Shown here: piece after piece, positions 24,749 through 32,730 of the stretch
Layout: each line of letters starts with the position of its first letter
Numbering within the stretch: the first letter of the stretch is position 1
Source of the DNA: Micromonospora sp. KC723
GTDB taxonomy: Bacteria; Actinomycetota; Actinomycetes; Mycobacteriales; Micromonosporaceae
DNA: 42,095 bases
Direction of reading: 5' to 3'
Assembly: GCF_004348595.1 (NCBI RefSeq)
Contig: NZ_SMKD01000039.1
Span: 1 to 42,095, forward strand
Notes under the pieces: generated by a model
The model's database searches: none
Seen by the model: the letters and a program-made list of their open reading frames with translations, nothing else
Told to the model about the DNA's origin: nothing
Program-made: the position numbers and the translations under genes

Positions 24749-24770
24749 TGTCGGACCCAGCGCCTAGCGT
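24749..24770 (+). promoter_or_regulatory. RecA-NDp (PafBC-type) promoter of recA
   Basis: TGTCGG (24749-24754), ten bases, then TAGCGT (24765-24770). This fits the mycobacterial LexA-independent DNA-damage promoter (TTGTCRGTG-N8-TANNNT) in spacing and in the TGTCGG core, but the outer T/G positions differ. Transcription would begin near 24777, next to an in-frame GTG at 24778. Confidence 0.55.
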
Positions 24771-24825
24771 GTCCCGCGTGACGCGAAGCTCAGGAAAGAC
24801 GCCGGCGAAGGCAGGGGTGGCAACC

Positions 24826-25872
24826 ATGGCGGCAGGGCCTGACCGGGAGAAGGCGCTCGACCTTGCTCTCGCTCAGATCGACAAGCAGTTCGGCAAGGGC
24901 TCGGTGATGCGGCTGGGGGAGCGGCCGGTCGTCCAGACCTCGGTGATCCCCACCGGCTCGATCGCGCTCGACGTGGCGCTCGGCGTGGGCGGTCTGCCCC
25001 GTGGCCGGGTCGTCGAGATCTACGGCCCGGAGTCCAGCGGTAAGACCACGGTGGCCCTGCACGCGGTGGCCAACGCCCAGCGGGCGGGGGGCATCGCGGC
25101 GTTCGTCGACGCCGAGCACGCCCTCGACCCGGAGTACGCGAAGGCCCTCGGCGTCGACACCGACGCCCTGCTGGTCTCCCAGCCGGACACCGGCGAGCAG
25201 GCGCTGGAGATCGCCGACATGTTGGTCCGCTCCGGCGCGATCGACATCATCGTGATCGACTCGGTGGCGGCCCTGGTGCCGCGCGCCGAGATCGAGGGCG
25301 AGATGGGCGACAGCCACGTGGGTCTGCAGGCCCGGCTGATGAGCCAGGCGCTGCGGAAGATCACCGGTGTGCTCAACAACACCGGCACCACGGCGATCTT
25401 CATCAACCAGCTCCGCGAGAAGATCGGGGTCATGTTTGGCAGCCCCGAGACCACCACCGGTGGCCGGGCGCTGAAGTTCTACGCCTCGGTCCGCCTCGAC
25501 GTGCGGCGCATCGAGAGCCTGAAGGACGGCACCGACGTGGTCGGCAACCGCACCCGGGTCAAGGTCGTGAAGAACAAGGTGGCCGCGCCGTTCAAGCAGG
25601 CCGAGTTCGACATCATGTACGGCAAGGGCATCTCCCGCGAGGGTTCGCTGATCGATGTCGGTGTCGAGCAGGCGATCATCCGCAAGTCCGGTGCCTGGTA
25701 CACCTACGACGGCGACCAGCTCGGCCAGGGCAAGGAGAAGGCCCGCGAGTTCCTCCGGGAGAACCCGGACGTGGCCGCCGAGATCGAGAAGAAGATCCTG
25801 GAGAAGCTCGGTGTCGGGGTCGGCGCGGGCGACGCCGCCGGCGGCCCGGAGCTGCCGCCGGTCGACTTCTGA
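24826..25872 (+). CDS. recA: Recombinase RecA
   Basis: Encodes 348 residues. RecA forms filaments on single-stranded DNA, performs strand exchange and stimulates LexA self-cleavage. Seen: Walker A GPESSGKT (67-74), [61 protein letters not shown] (L2 loop) and the C-terminal basic/acidic tail. No intein is present. The ATG at 24826 has AGGGGTGG at the right distance. An in-frame GTG at 24778 sits exactly where the predicted damage-inducible transcript starts, so a second product with a 16-residue basic extension is possible. recX follows after 14 bases. Confidence 0.99.
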   Translation: MAAGPDREKALDLALAQIDKQFGKGSVMRLGERPVVQTSVIPTGSIALDVALGVGGLPRGRVVEIYGPESSGKTTVALHAVANAQRAGGIAAFVDAEHALDPEYAKALGVDTDALLVSQPDTGEQALEIADMLVRSGAIDIIVIDSVAALVPRAEIEGEMGDSHVGLQARLMSQALRKITGVLNNTGTTAIFINQLREKIGVMFGSPETTTGGRALKFYASVRLDVRRIESLKDGTDVVGNRTRVKVVKNKVAAPFKQAEFDIMYGKGISREGSLIDVGVEQAIIRKSGAWYTYDGDQLGQGKEKAREFLRENPDVAAEIEKKILEKLGVGVGAGDAAGGPELPPVDF

Positions 25873-25886
25873 CCGGTCGCGGCTGA

Positions 25887-26648
25887 ATGGCAGGACGACG
25901 TGCCCGTACGGGGCGCGGCTGGGACGCCAGCCCGCCCCGCACGGGTGACGCCACCACACCCCACCCGGCCCGCGCCGGTGACAGCACGCCCCATCCCCGT
26001 CGCGCCGGTGACGACGCGGGGCGGTTCCGCCCACGCCGGGGTCGCCGGCCCCATGTCGACGGCGCCGACCCGGAGGCACCGGCCGCCCCGCCGGGTGACG
26101 AGGCCGAGGCGGCCCGGGAGATCTGCCTGCGGCAGCTCGCCGTGCGTCCCCGGACCCGGGCCGAGCTGGCCGGGGCACTGGCGAAGCGGGGCATCTCCGA
26201 CGAGGTCTCGGCCCAGGTGCTCGACCGGTACGACGAGGTCGGCATCATCGACGACGCCGCCTTCGCCCGCGCCTGGGTGTCCAGCCGGCACGCCGGCCGG
26301 GGTCTGGCCCGCCGGGCGCTCGCCAACGAGCTGCGCCAGCGCGGCGTGGACGGTGAGGTCGCACAGGAGGCCCTCGGCGAGCTGGACGAGGAGACCGAGA
26401 CCGAGACCGCCCGCGCCCTGGTGGAGCGGAAACTGCGTACGGCCCGGGGCGAACCCGACGCGGTCTTCCGCCGACTGGTCGGCATGCTGGCCCGCAAGGG
26501 TTATCCACCGGGGGTGGCGATCCGGGCGGTGAAGGACGCGCTCGCCGCGCAGAGCGCCGAGGCGGCGGAGTTCGCCGAGCAGATCGACGCGGACGCCCTG
26601 GCCGACGCCGAGGGCGAACCGGACCCGGCCACCCGCCCGCTCGGCTGA
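25887..26648 (+). CDS. recX: RecA regulator RecX
   Basis: Encodes 253 residues. RecX binds RecA filaments and limits their growth. The conserved part starts at about residue 75 (AREICLRQLAVRPRTRAELA, YDEVGIIDDAAFARAWVSSR, GLARRALANELRQRGV) and ends near residue 235. The first ~70 residues are an unusual basic, Pro-rich extension with two near-identical TPHP(A/R)RAGD repeats at 24-32 and 34-42. An internal start would remove it, but none has an obvious ribosome site. The ATG at 25887 also has only a weak site, so coupling to recA translation is likely. Confidence 0.93.
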   Translation: MAGRRARTGRGWDASPPRTGDATTPHPARAGDSTPHPRRAGDDAGRFRPRRGRRPHVDGADPEAPAAPPGDEAEAAREICLRQLAVRPRTRAELAGALAKRGISDEVSAQVLDRYDEVGIIDDAAFARAWVSSRHAGRGLARRALANELRQRGVDGEVAQEALGELDEETETETARALVERKLRTARGEPDAVFRRLVGMLARKGYPPGVAIRAVKDALAAQSAEAAEFAEQIDADALADAEGEPDPATRPLG

Positions 26649-26767
26649 CCGCCGTCGGATCGAGCCCAACCCGAACGGCGGCCTGTTTGTCCCCCGGTGT
26701 CCGGCCTGCCGTCAGCCCGGAGTGACGGGGCAACTTCTCTCCGTTCGGGGGGTTTGATCATGAGTTC

Positions 26768-26797
26768 TTGACCGAACGGCCGTCCGCGACCTAGCCT
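26768..26797 (+). promoter_or_regulatory. Candidate promoter for the rny leader
   Basis: TTGACC (26768-26773) and TAGCCT (26792-26797) are spaced by 18 bases. Transcription from here would give a ~500-base leader before rny. Between recX and this promoter (26649-26767) only a weak CCGTCA/TGACGG inverted repeat (26708-26727) is seen, which might end the recA-recX transcript. Confidence 0.5.
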
Positions 26798-26903
26798 CGC
26801 CATACAGGTTCGAATTGCCCGACCAGCGCAGGCTAAGCGCACAACATAGATCGCGTAACAGAACAGCATCACTTTGGCCAGCTCCGCCGGCCTGTGACGA
26901 CCA

Positions 26904-26969
26904 CTCCGGACGGCAGGTCCGGAGCCGGTCGACAACTGCAACCGGTTGTCGACGACGCCCGGGGGCGTC
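26904..26969 (+). ncRNA. Three consecutive hairpins in the rny leader
   Basis: Hairpin 1: CTCCGGAC/GTCCGGAG, 8 bp, 5-base loop (26904-26924). Hairpin 2: GTCGACAAC/GTTGTCGAC, 9 bp, 8-base loop (26928-26953). Hairpin 3: GACGCC/GGCGTC, 6 bp, 4-base loop (26954-26969). All stems are perfect and nearly adjacent. This may be a cis-acting regulatory RNA. RNase E autoregulates through its own leader, and a similar loop for RNase Y is inference. Confidence 0.45.
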
Positions 26970-26989
26970 GCCGACGGAGAGCTGTACCC

Positions 26990-27301
26990 ATGGCCAGCCG
27001 CTCGGTCGGGCGTCCGGGGCCGTGGCGGTTCGTGTCCAGGGCACGGTTCCGCGGCGGCGGCGACTCAGGGGAGGCGGCCATGGCGGCGCGGCACAGGGAC
27101 CACGGGTCCCCAGGGGGTGTCGGCGGATGCTCGCCGGCCGGCGCGCGGCGACCCCGTGCCAGACGTGGTTCCGGCGGCGCCGACCGGGTCAGGGGCGCTC
27201 CGGTCGGCGACGACAGGTGGCCGCCGGGCAGAGGTGGTCCGGCCGGCGGCGATCGGCGGCCCACCAGGAGCCAGCTCGTCGACCGGGGAGCGCGGTCATG
27301 A
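26990..27301 (+). CDS. Doubtful small ORF overlapping the rny start
   Basis: A 103-residue Arg/Gly/Pro-rich ORF with GGAGAG ahead of its ATG. Its TGA overlaps the rny ATG (ATGA), a typical coupled-gene arrangement. However, its third codon positions are clearly less GC-rich than in neighbouring genes (AGG, AGA, TCA, CCA and GGA are used), and no family resemblance is seen. It may be a leader ORF whose translation controls rny, or a chance frame in a GC-rich leader. Confidence 0.25.
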   Translation: MASRSVGRPGPWRFVSRARFRGGGDSGEAAMAARHRDHGSPGGVGGCSPAGARRPRARRGSGGADRVRGAPVGDDRWPPGRGGPAGGDRRPTRSQLVDRGARS

Positions 27302-29064
27302 CGCCCATCGACGTGGTCCTCCTCATTGTGGTGCTGGTCCTGGCCCTGGTCGTCGTCGGCGCCGTCCTGTTCGGTGTCCGGGTGGTGCGGCAACTCGGTG
27401 CGGCGCCGCGGCCGGAGGATCCGGCGTTCATCGCCGAGAAGGACCGCCAGGAGCAGTCCCTGGCCGCGCTGCGTTCCGCAGCGGATGAGGCGAGCAGCAC
27501 CGTCGACGTGGCGAAGTCCGCCGCCGCGGCGGCCCGGGCCGAGGCGGCCGCGGCCAAGGCCGAGGCGAAGGCGGCGCGGGCCGAGGCCCGGCGGGTGCTC
27601 GACGACGCCCGCACCGAGGCCGACACCATCCTGGAGCGGGCCCACAAGCAGGCCGAGATCGACGCGGAGCAGCTGCGGACGACGGCCCGTCGCAGCGGCG
27701 AGCGGGAGGTCGCCGTCCTCGCCGCCACCACCCGTGAGCAGGCCGCCGAGGTGGAGCGCCGGGCAACCCGGATGGACGAGCGTGAACGCCTGCACACCGA
27801 GGAGGTCGAGCGCCTCGCCGAGCGGGAGCGCCAGCTCACCGCGGCCAGCGCCGCGCTCGCCGAGCGGGAGGCCGCGATCGCCGCCCGGGAGGCGCAGCTG
27901 ACGGTGGCCGAGGAGCAACGCCGCCGGGAACTGGAGCGGGTCGCCGGCCTGACCGCCGACGCGGCCCGCGCCGAGCTGGTCGAGGTGATCGAGACGCAGG
28001 CGAAGCGGGAGGCCGCGCTGCTCGTCCGGGACATCGAGTCCGACGCCCGCAGCACCGCCGAGCAGCGCGCGCGGCACATCGTGGTGGAGGCCATCCAGCG
28101 GGTGGCCAGCGAGCAGACCGCGGAGAGCGTGGTCAGCGTCCTGCACCTGCCGGGGGACGAGATGAAGGGCCGGATCATCGGCCGGGAGGGGCGCAACATC
28201 CGCGCCTTCGAGTCGGTGACCGGCGTGAACCTCATCATCGACGACACCCCGGAGGCGGTGCTGCTCTCCTGCTTCGACCCGGTCCGTCGCGAGGTGGGCC
28301 GGCTCACGCTGGAGAAGCTGGTCCTCGACGGGCGCATCCACCCGCACCGGATCGAGGAGGTGTACGAGCTGGCCCGCCAGGAGGTGGAGCAGCTCTGTCA
28401 CCGGGCCGCCGAGGACGCCCTGGTCGAGGTGGGCATCACCGAGATCCACCCGGAGTTGGTCACCCTGCTCGGCCGGCTGCGCTACCGCACGTCGTACGGG
28501 CAGAACGTGCTCAAGCACCTGGTGGAGACCGCGCACATCGCCGGGATCATGGCCGCCGAGTTGCGACTGGACGTGCCGACCATCAAGCGCTGCGCGTTCC
28601 TGCACGACATCGGCAAGGCGCTCACCCACGAGGTGGAGGGGAGCCACGCCATCATCGGCGCCGACCTGGCCCGCAAGTACGGCGAGATCGAGGACGTCGT
28701 CCACGCCATCGAGGCGCACCACAACGAGGTGCCGCCGCAGACCATCGAGGCGGTCCTCACCCAGGCCTCCGACGCCTGCTCGGGCGGGCGGCCTGGCGCG
28801 CGGCGGGAGAGCCTGGAGGCGTACGTCAAGCGGCTGGAGCGGATCGAGGAGATCGCGGCCGGCAAGCTCGGCGTGGAGAAGGTCTTCGCCATGCAGGCCG
28901 GCCGGGAGGTCCGGGTGATGGTCAAGCCGGAGGACGTCGACGACATCGGCGCGGCGGTGCTCGCCCGGGACGTGGCCAAGCAGATCGAGGAGGAGCTGAC
29001 CTATCCGGGGCAGATCCGGGTGACGGTGGTCCGCGAGTCCCGGGTCACCGAGATCGCCCGCTGA
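27298..29064 (+). CDS. rny: Ribonuclease Y
   Basis: Encodes 588 residues, somewhat longer than the usual ~520. RNase Y is a membrane-anchored endoribonuclease that starts mRNA decay. Seen in order: one N-terminal membrane helix (DVVLLIVVLVLALVVVGAV), a long Ala/Glu/Arg coiled coil (~45-240), a KH RNA-binding domain around residue 291 (GRIIGREGRNIRAFE) and an HD domain with HDIGKA at about 436. The C-terminal block has RPGARRESLEAYVKRLE. The coiled coil accounts for the extra length. GGGGAG lies upstream of the ATG. The position after recX occurs in other actinobacteria. Confidence 0.95.
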   Translation: MTPIDVVLLIVVLVLALVVVGAVLFGVRVVRQLGAAPRPEDPAFIAEKDRQEQSLAALRSAADEASSTVDVAKSAAAAARAEAAAAKAEAKAARAEARRVLDDARTEADTILERAHKQAEIDAEQLRTTARRSGEREVAVLAATTREQAAEVERRATRMDERERLHTEEVERLAERERQLTAASAALAEREAAIAAREAQLTVAEEQRRRELERVAGLTADAARAELVEVIETQAKREAALLVRDIESDARSTAEQRARHIVVEAIQRVASEQTAESVVSVLHLPGDEMKGRIIGREGRNIRAFESVTGVNLIIDDTPEAVLLSCFDPVRREVGRLTLEKLVLDGRIHPHRIEEVYELARQEVEQLCHRAAEDALVEVGITEIHPELVTLLGRLRYRTSYGQNVLKHLVETAHIAGIMAAELRLDVPTIKRCAFLHDIGKALTHEVEGSHAIIGADLARKYGEIEDVVHAIEAHHNEVPPQTIEAVLTQASDACSGGRPGARRESLEAYVKRLERIEEIAAGKLGVEKVFAMQAGREVRVMVKPEDVDDIGAAVLARDVAKQIEEELTYPGQIRVTVVRESRVTEIAR

Positions 29065-29077
29065 ACGACACACGGAA

Positions 29078-29109
29078 ACGGGCCGGCTCGGAACACCGCG
29101 CCGGCCCGT
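29078..29109. terminator. Bidirectional terminator between rny and gluD
   Basis: ACGGGCCGGC (29078-29087) pairs with GCCGGCCCGT (29100-29109), a perfect 10-bp stem with a 12-base loop. It lies between the stop codons of two convergent genes and should serve both. Confidence 0.8.
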
Positions 29110-29122
29110 CGTCGCGTGCGGG

Positions 29123-30094
29123 TCAAACCCCGTGACCGGTGCTCTCGGACTGGGAGGCGAGCGCGGCGGGCGGGAGCGGCTGGGCCGGCGTGCCGGCCGT
29201 CTTGCGGCCCTGGGAGAGCCGGCGCTGGACGTACTGCGCCAGCTTCGACAGCGAGTAGTTCACCAGGATGAACAGCACGCCGATCACCACGTACACCTGG
29301 ATCGGGTTGCCGAGTACGCCGATGATCTGCTTGCCGATGTTGAGGGTCTCCTCGTAGCTGATGATGAAGCCCAGCGAGGTGTCCTTGAGCACCACGACGA
29401 GCTGGCTGATCAGCGCGGGCAGCATGATCCGGAACGCCTGCGGCAGCAGGATCATCCGGGTGGTCTGCAGCGGGGACAGGCCGATCGCGGCGGCGGCCTC
29501 GGCCTGCCCGCCGGGCAGCCCCTCCATGCCGGAGCGCAGGATCTCGGCGATGACCACGCCGTTGTAGACGGTCAGGCCGATGACCAGGTACCAGAGGGTG
29601 TCGAAGGTGATGCCGAACTCGGGGAAGCCGCGGGCCACGAAGAAGATGGTGATGACCACCGGCAGGCCACGGAACACCTCGACGCAGACCCGGGTGACCG
29701 CCGACAGCAGCAGGCTCAGTCCCCGCAGCAGGTACGCCGCGGGGGCGGCCATCCCGGTGAAGCGACGCCGGGTGAGGCTCTTGAGCTGGATCCGGAGCAG
29801 GGCCAGCAGGGTGCCGATCACCAGCGACGCGGCGATGGCCAGCGCGGCGGCGGTGAGGGTGTTCTTCAAGCCGAGGCCGATGCGTTCCCAGACCAGCGGG
29901 AAGTTCTCGTTGGAGGGGTCGACCAGCGGCCCCCACAACTCCATCGAGAACTGGCCCTTCTCGTCCAGCGGGCGGTAGATCAGGAAGTACGCCCCGACGA
30001 TCAGCACCACCGTGGCGACGATGCTGCTGATCAGGGTGATCCGCCGCTGCCGGGGGCCGGGGACGTCGTAGAGGACGGTGGTCTGCTGGCTCAC
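29123..30094 (-). CDS. gluD: Glutamate ABC transporter permease GluD
   Basis: Encodes 323 residues, one of two permeases of the GluABCD importer of the polar amino acid family. It has an N-terminal membrane helix, a periplasmic-side segment (MELWGPLVDPSNENFP), then the permease core. The EAA loop that docks the ATPase is AEILRSGMEGLPGGQAEAAAAIGLSPLQT. A Pro/Ala-rich tail of ~35 residues follows the last helix. The GTG at 30094 overlaps the gluC stop. A terminator follows. Confidence 0.92.
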   Translation of the reverse strand: MSQQTTVLYDVPGPRQRRITLISSIVATVVLIVGAYFLIYRPLDEKGQFSMELWGPLVDPSNENFPLVWERIGLGLKNTLTAAALAIAASLVIGTLLALLRIQLKSLTRRRFTGMAAPAAYLLRGLSLLLSAVTRVCVEVFRGLPVVITIFFVARGFPEFGITFDTLWYLVIGLTVYNGVVIAEILRSGMEGLPGGQAEAAAAIGLSPLQTTRMILLPQAFRIMLPALISQLVVVLKDTSLGFIISYEETLNIGKQIIGVLGNPIQVYVVIGVLFILVNYSLSKLAQYVQRRLSQGRKTAGTPAQPLPPAALASQSESTGHGV

Positions 30095-30798
30095 CGGGCC
30101 ACCGCCTGTCGCTTCTCGATCCGGTCGAGCAGGGCGCCGAGCGGAACGGTCATGATCAGGTATCCGATCGAGATGCCGATGGCCACCGGGACGAAGGCGT
30201 AGCCCCCGGCGGAGGTGAGCTGGTCGGCGGTCTGGGAGAGGTCACCGACCACGCCGAAGAAACCGATCAGCGCGCTGTTCTTGATCATTGCGATGATGAC
30301 CGAGCCGAGCGGCACCACCGACGCCTTCCAGGACTGCGGCAGCACCACGTACCGCAGGTTCTGGCCGAAGGTGAGGCCGAGCGACCGCGCGGCCTCGGCC
30401 TGGCCGGCCGGAACGGCGTTGACGCCCGAGCGCAGCGCCTCGCAGACGAACGCGGCGGTGTAGAGCACCAGGGCGATCAGGGCGAAGCGGAAGTACGGCA
30501 GGTCGGTGTCGAGCCGGCTGAAGATCGCATCCAGGCCGGGAAGGCGCAGGAAGTCGGCGTTGGAGCCGAGCGCCGGTAGGCCGAAGGCGGCGAAGAACAT
30601 CACCACGGTCAGCGGCAGGTTGCGGAAGATGTTCACGTAGCCGGTGCCGAGCGCGCGCAGCGGCGGCACCGGCGAGATGCGCAGCACCGCCACGACGGCG
30701 CCCAGGATCAGGGCGCCGATCGCGGCGAGCACGCAGATCTGGAGGGTGAGCCAGAAGCCACCCGCAAAGACGTCGAACTTGTCGATGAGTACGTTCAC
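30091..30798 (-). CDS. gluC: Glutamate ABC transporter permease GluC
   Basis: Encodes 235 residues with about five membrane helices. FRNLPLTVVMFF and the EAA loop CEALRSGVNAVPAGQAEAARSLGLT mark a polar amino acid permease. MIKNSALIGFFGVVGDL is the other family block. The GTG at 30798 is preceded by GGGGAGGA. It pairs with GluD to form the membrane channel. Confidence 0.93.
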   Translation of the reverse strand: MNVLIDKFDVFAGGFWLTLQICVLAAIGALILGAVVAVLRISPVPPLRALGTGYVNIFRNLPLTVVMFFAAFGLPALGSNADFLRLPGLDAIFSRLDTDLPYFRFALIALVLYTAAFVCEALRSGVNAVPAGQAEAARSLGLTFGQNLRYVVLPQSWKASVVPLGSVIIAMIKNSALIGFFGVVGDLSQTADQLTSAGGYAFVPVAIGISIGYLIMTVPLGALLDRIEKRQAVAR

Positions 30799-30837
30799 GG
30801 GCCGGTCTTCCTCCCCACCCTCCAGATCGGCGGTCGG

Positions 30838-31716
30838 TCAGTAGCGGTCGATGGTCGGCGGGGTGCCCAGTTCCGCGCCGAACTTGCCGGCGGTGTCGTC
30901 CCAGGCCTTCTTCCAGCTGCCGTCGGTGAACGCCTTCTCCAGCACGTCGTTGATGAAGTTGCGGAAGGCGGTGTCGTCCTTCTTCACCCCGATGCCGTAC
31001 GGCTCCTTGGTGAAGTTGGCGCCGGCCAGCTTGAACGAGGCCTCGTCCTTGGCGATGTAGCCGAGCAGGATCACGTTGTCGGTGGTCACGGCGTCCACCT
31101 GGCCGCCCTTGAGGGCGTCGCGGCACTTGTCGTACGTGTCGAAGAGCACGAGCTGGGTGGCGACGTCCTTCACGTACTTCTTGATCTCCTCGGCCGGGGT
31201 CGATCCGGTTACCGAGCAGACCTTCTTGGTGCCGTCCTTGAAGGAGTCCGGGCCGGTGATCGCGGTGTCGTCCTTCTTGACCATGATGTTCTGGCCGGCC
31301 TCGTAGTACGGTCCGGCGAAGGAGATGCGCTCCTTGCGCTCGGCCTTGATCGTGTACGTCGCCGCGACCAGGTCGACGGTGCCGTTGGCGATGACGTCCT
31401 CGCGGACCTTCGACGGCGTCTCGACGTACTCGATCTTGTCCTCGGGGATGCCGAGTTCCTTGACGACGAGCTTGGCGATCTCGACGTCGAAGCCCTCCGG
31501 CTTGCCCGACAGGCCCTTCTGGCCGAAGCCCGGCTGGTCGAACTTGGTGCCGACCTTGATCTTCTGCGCCTTGTTCAGCCGCTCCATGGTGCTGCCGGCG
31601 GGGAAGGACTTGCTGCCGGCGCCGGTGCCCTCCTCGGCGTTGTTGCCACCGCAGGCAGCCATGGCGAGGGCCAGGGCGGCAGCGGCGGCGACCGCCGCCA
31701 CGCGCTTCACACGCAT
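30838..31716 (-). CDS. gluB: Glutamate-binding lipoprotein GluB
   Basis: Encodes 292 residues. The N-terminus is a lipoprotein signal with Cys22 in MAAC as the anchor, then a flexible Gly/Ser linker. The SBP_bac_3 domain (~45-275) has GFGQKGLSGKPEGFDVEIAKLV, ATYTIKAERKERISFAGPYY and DAVTTDNVILLGY. These match the glutamate/aspartate binders of the Corynebacterium GluB type. It hands substrate to GluCD at the outside of the membrane. AAGGAGAAG precedes the ATG. Confidence 0.94.
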   Translation of the reverse strand: MRVKRVAAVAAAAALALAMAACGGNNAEEGTGAGSKSFPAGSTMERLNKAQKIKVGTKFDQPGFGQKGLSGKPEGFDVEIAKLVVKELGIPEDKIEYVETPSKVREDVIANGTVDLVAATYTIKAERKERISFAGPYYEAGQNIMVKKDDTAITGPDSFKDGTKKVCSVTGSTPAEEIKKYVKDVATQLVLFDTYDKCRDALKGGQVDAVTTDNVILLGYIAKDEASFKLAGANFTKEPYGIGVKKDDTAFRNFINDVLEKAFTDGSWKKAWDDTAGKFGAELGTPPTIDRY

Positions 31717-31774
31717 ACTCTTCTCCTTCTTCGACGGAGCCCGCCCGGGGACGGCCGCTCCACTACGGGGACGC

Positions 31775-32530
31775 TCAGTGCGTGAGGATCTTGGAGAGGA
31801 AGTCCTTGGCCCGCTCGCTGCGCGGGTTGGCGAAGAACTCGGCCGGCGGCGCGTCCTCGACGAGCTGGCCGTCGGCCATGAAGATGACCCGGTTCGCGGC
31901 GTGTCGGGCGAAGCCCATCTCGTGGGTGACCACGACCATCGTCATCCCCTCGCTGGCCAGCGAGGTCATCACGTCCAGCACCTCGCCGACCATCTCCGGG
32001 TCCAGCGCGCTGGTCGGCTCGTCGAAGAGCATCGCCTTGGGCTGCATGGCCAGCGCGCGGGCGATCGCCGCCCGCTGTTGCTGGCCGCCGGAGAGCTGGG
32101 CCGGGTACTTGTCGGCCTGGTTGGCGATGCCGACCCGGTCGAGCAGGGCCAGGCCCCGCTCGCGGGCGGCGGCCGGCTTCTCGCCGCGGACCTTCACCGG
32201 GCCGAGGGTGACGTTCTCCAGGATGGTCTTGTGCGCGAAGAGGTTGAACGACTGGAAGACCATGCCGACCTCGCTGCGCAGCCGGGCGAGGGCCTTACCC
32301 TCGGCGGGCAGCGGCTGCCCGTCGAAGGTGATGGTGCCCGAGTCGATCGGCTCCAGCCGGTTGATCGTGCGGCAGAGCGTCGACTTGCCGGAGCCGGACG
32401 GGCCGATCACGACGACGACCTCGCCCCGGCCGACGGAGAGTGACACGCCGTCCAGCACGTGCAGGGGTCCGAACCACTTGTTGACCCCGTCCAGCACGAT
32501 GAGCGGTTCGCCCTTCGCCACGTCGTCCAC
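31775..32530 (-). CDS. gluA: Glutamate ABC transporter ATP-binding protein GluA
   Basis: Encodes 251 residues from the GTG at 32530, preceded by AGGGA; another GTG at 32521 is possible. Walker A is [10 protein letters not shown]-loop [10 protein letters not shown], signature LSGGQQQR, Walker B AMLFDEP, and H-loop VTHEM. It hydrolyses ATP to drive glutamate uptake by GluBCD. It is the first gene of the operon gluA-gluB-gluC-gluD, as in Corynebacterium, where the same cluster also lies near recX. Confidence 0.95.
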   Translation of the reverse strand: MDDVAKGEPLIVLDGVNKWFGPLHVLDGVSLSVGRGEVVVVIGPSGSGKSTLCRTINRLEPIDSGTITFDGQPLPAEGKALARLRSEVGMVFQSFNLFAHKTILENVTLGPVKVRGEKPAAARERGLALLDRVGIANQADKYPAQLSGGQQQRAAIARALAMQPKAMLFDEPTSALDPEMVGEVLDVMTSLASEGMTMVVVTHEMGFARHAANRVIFMADGQLVEDAPPAEFFANPRSERAKDFLSKILTH

Positions 32531-32583
32531 CGTCCCTGTCGTTCGTCCCGGAGAGCGGGGTCGGTCGACCCCCGGTCTGGGCA

Positions 32584-32614
32584 ACTGTAGGCGGGCTGAC
32601 GTGGCGGAACGCAA
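32584..32614 (-). promoter_or_regulatory. gluABCD promoter candidate
   Basis: On the minus strand TTGCGT (32614-32609) and TACAGT (32589-32584) are 19 bases apart. Start of transcription would be near 32577, giving a ~47-base leader. The GTCAC-N6-GTAAC box lies just upstream, centred near -53. Confidence 0.4.
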
Positions 32615-32622
32615 CCCGGTTG

Positions 32623-32638
32623 GTCACGGAGCGGTAAC
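32623..32638 (+). promoter_or_regulatory. GTCAC-N6-GTAAC box between gluA and selD
   Basis: Two five-base half-sites in direct orientation with 11-base periodicity. The pattern fits MtrA sites and resembles GlnR sites (GTNAC-N6-GAAAC) of actinobacteria. A nearly identical 18-base stretch recurs at 33829-33846. Confidence 0.5.
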
Positions 32639-32730
32639 ACCGGTCCGGGCCGTGGCGCCGCGTCCGGTTTCCGGTGGTCACCGGGCCGCCCCGGGTGGTG
32701 CGCACGACGCCTTGCGGAGATCATGGTCGG

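Noticed and set aside
24826..25872. Intein in recA
   Set aside because: The RecA reading frame is uninterrupted at the normal length of 348 residues.
26805..26825. Sequence resembling a tRNA T-loop (GGTTCGAATTGCC)
   Set aside because: The bases on either side do not form the T-stem, and no acceptor or anticodon stems fit around it.
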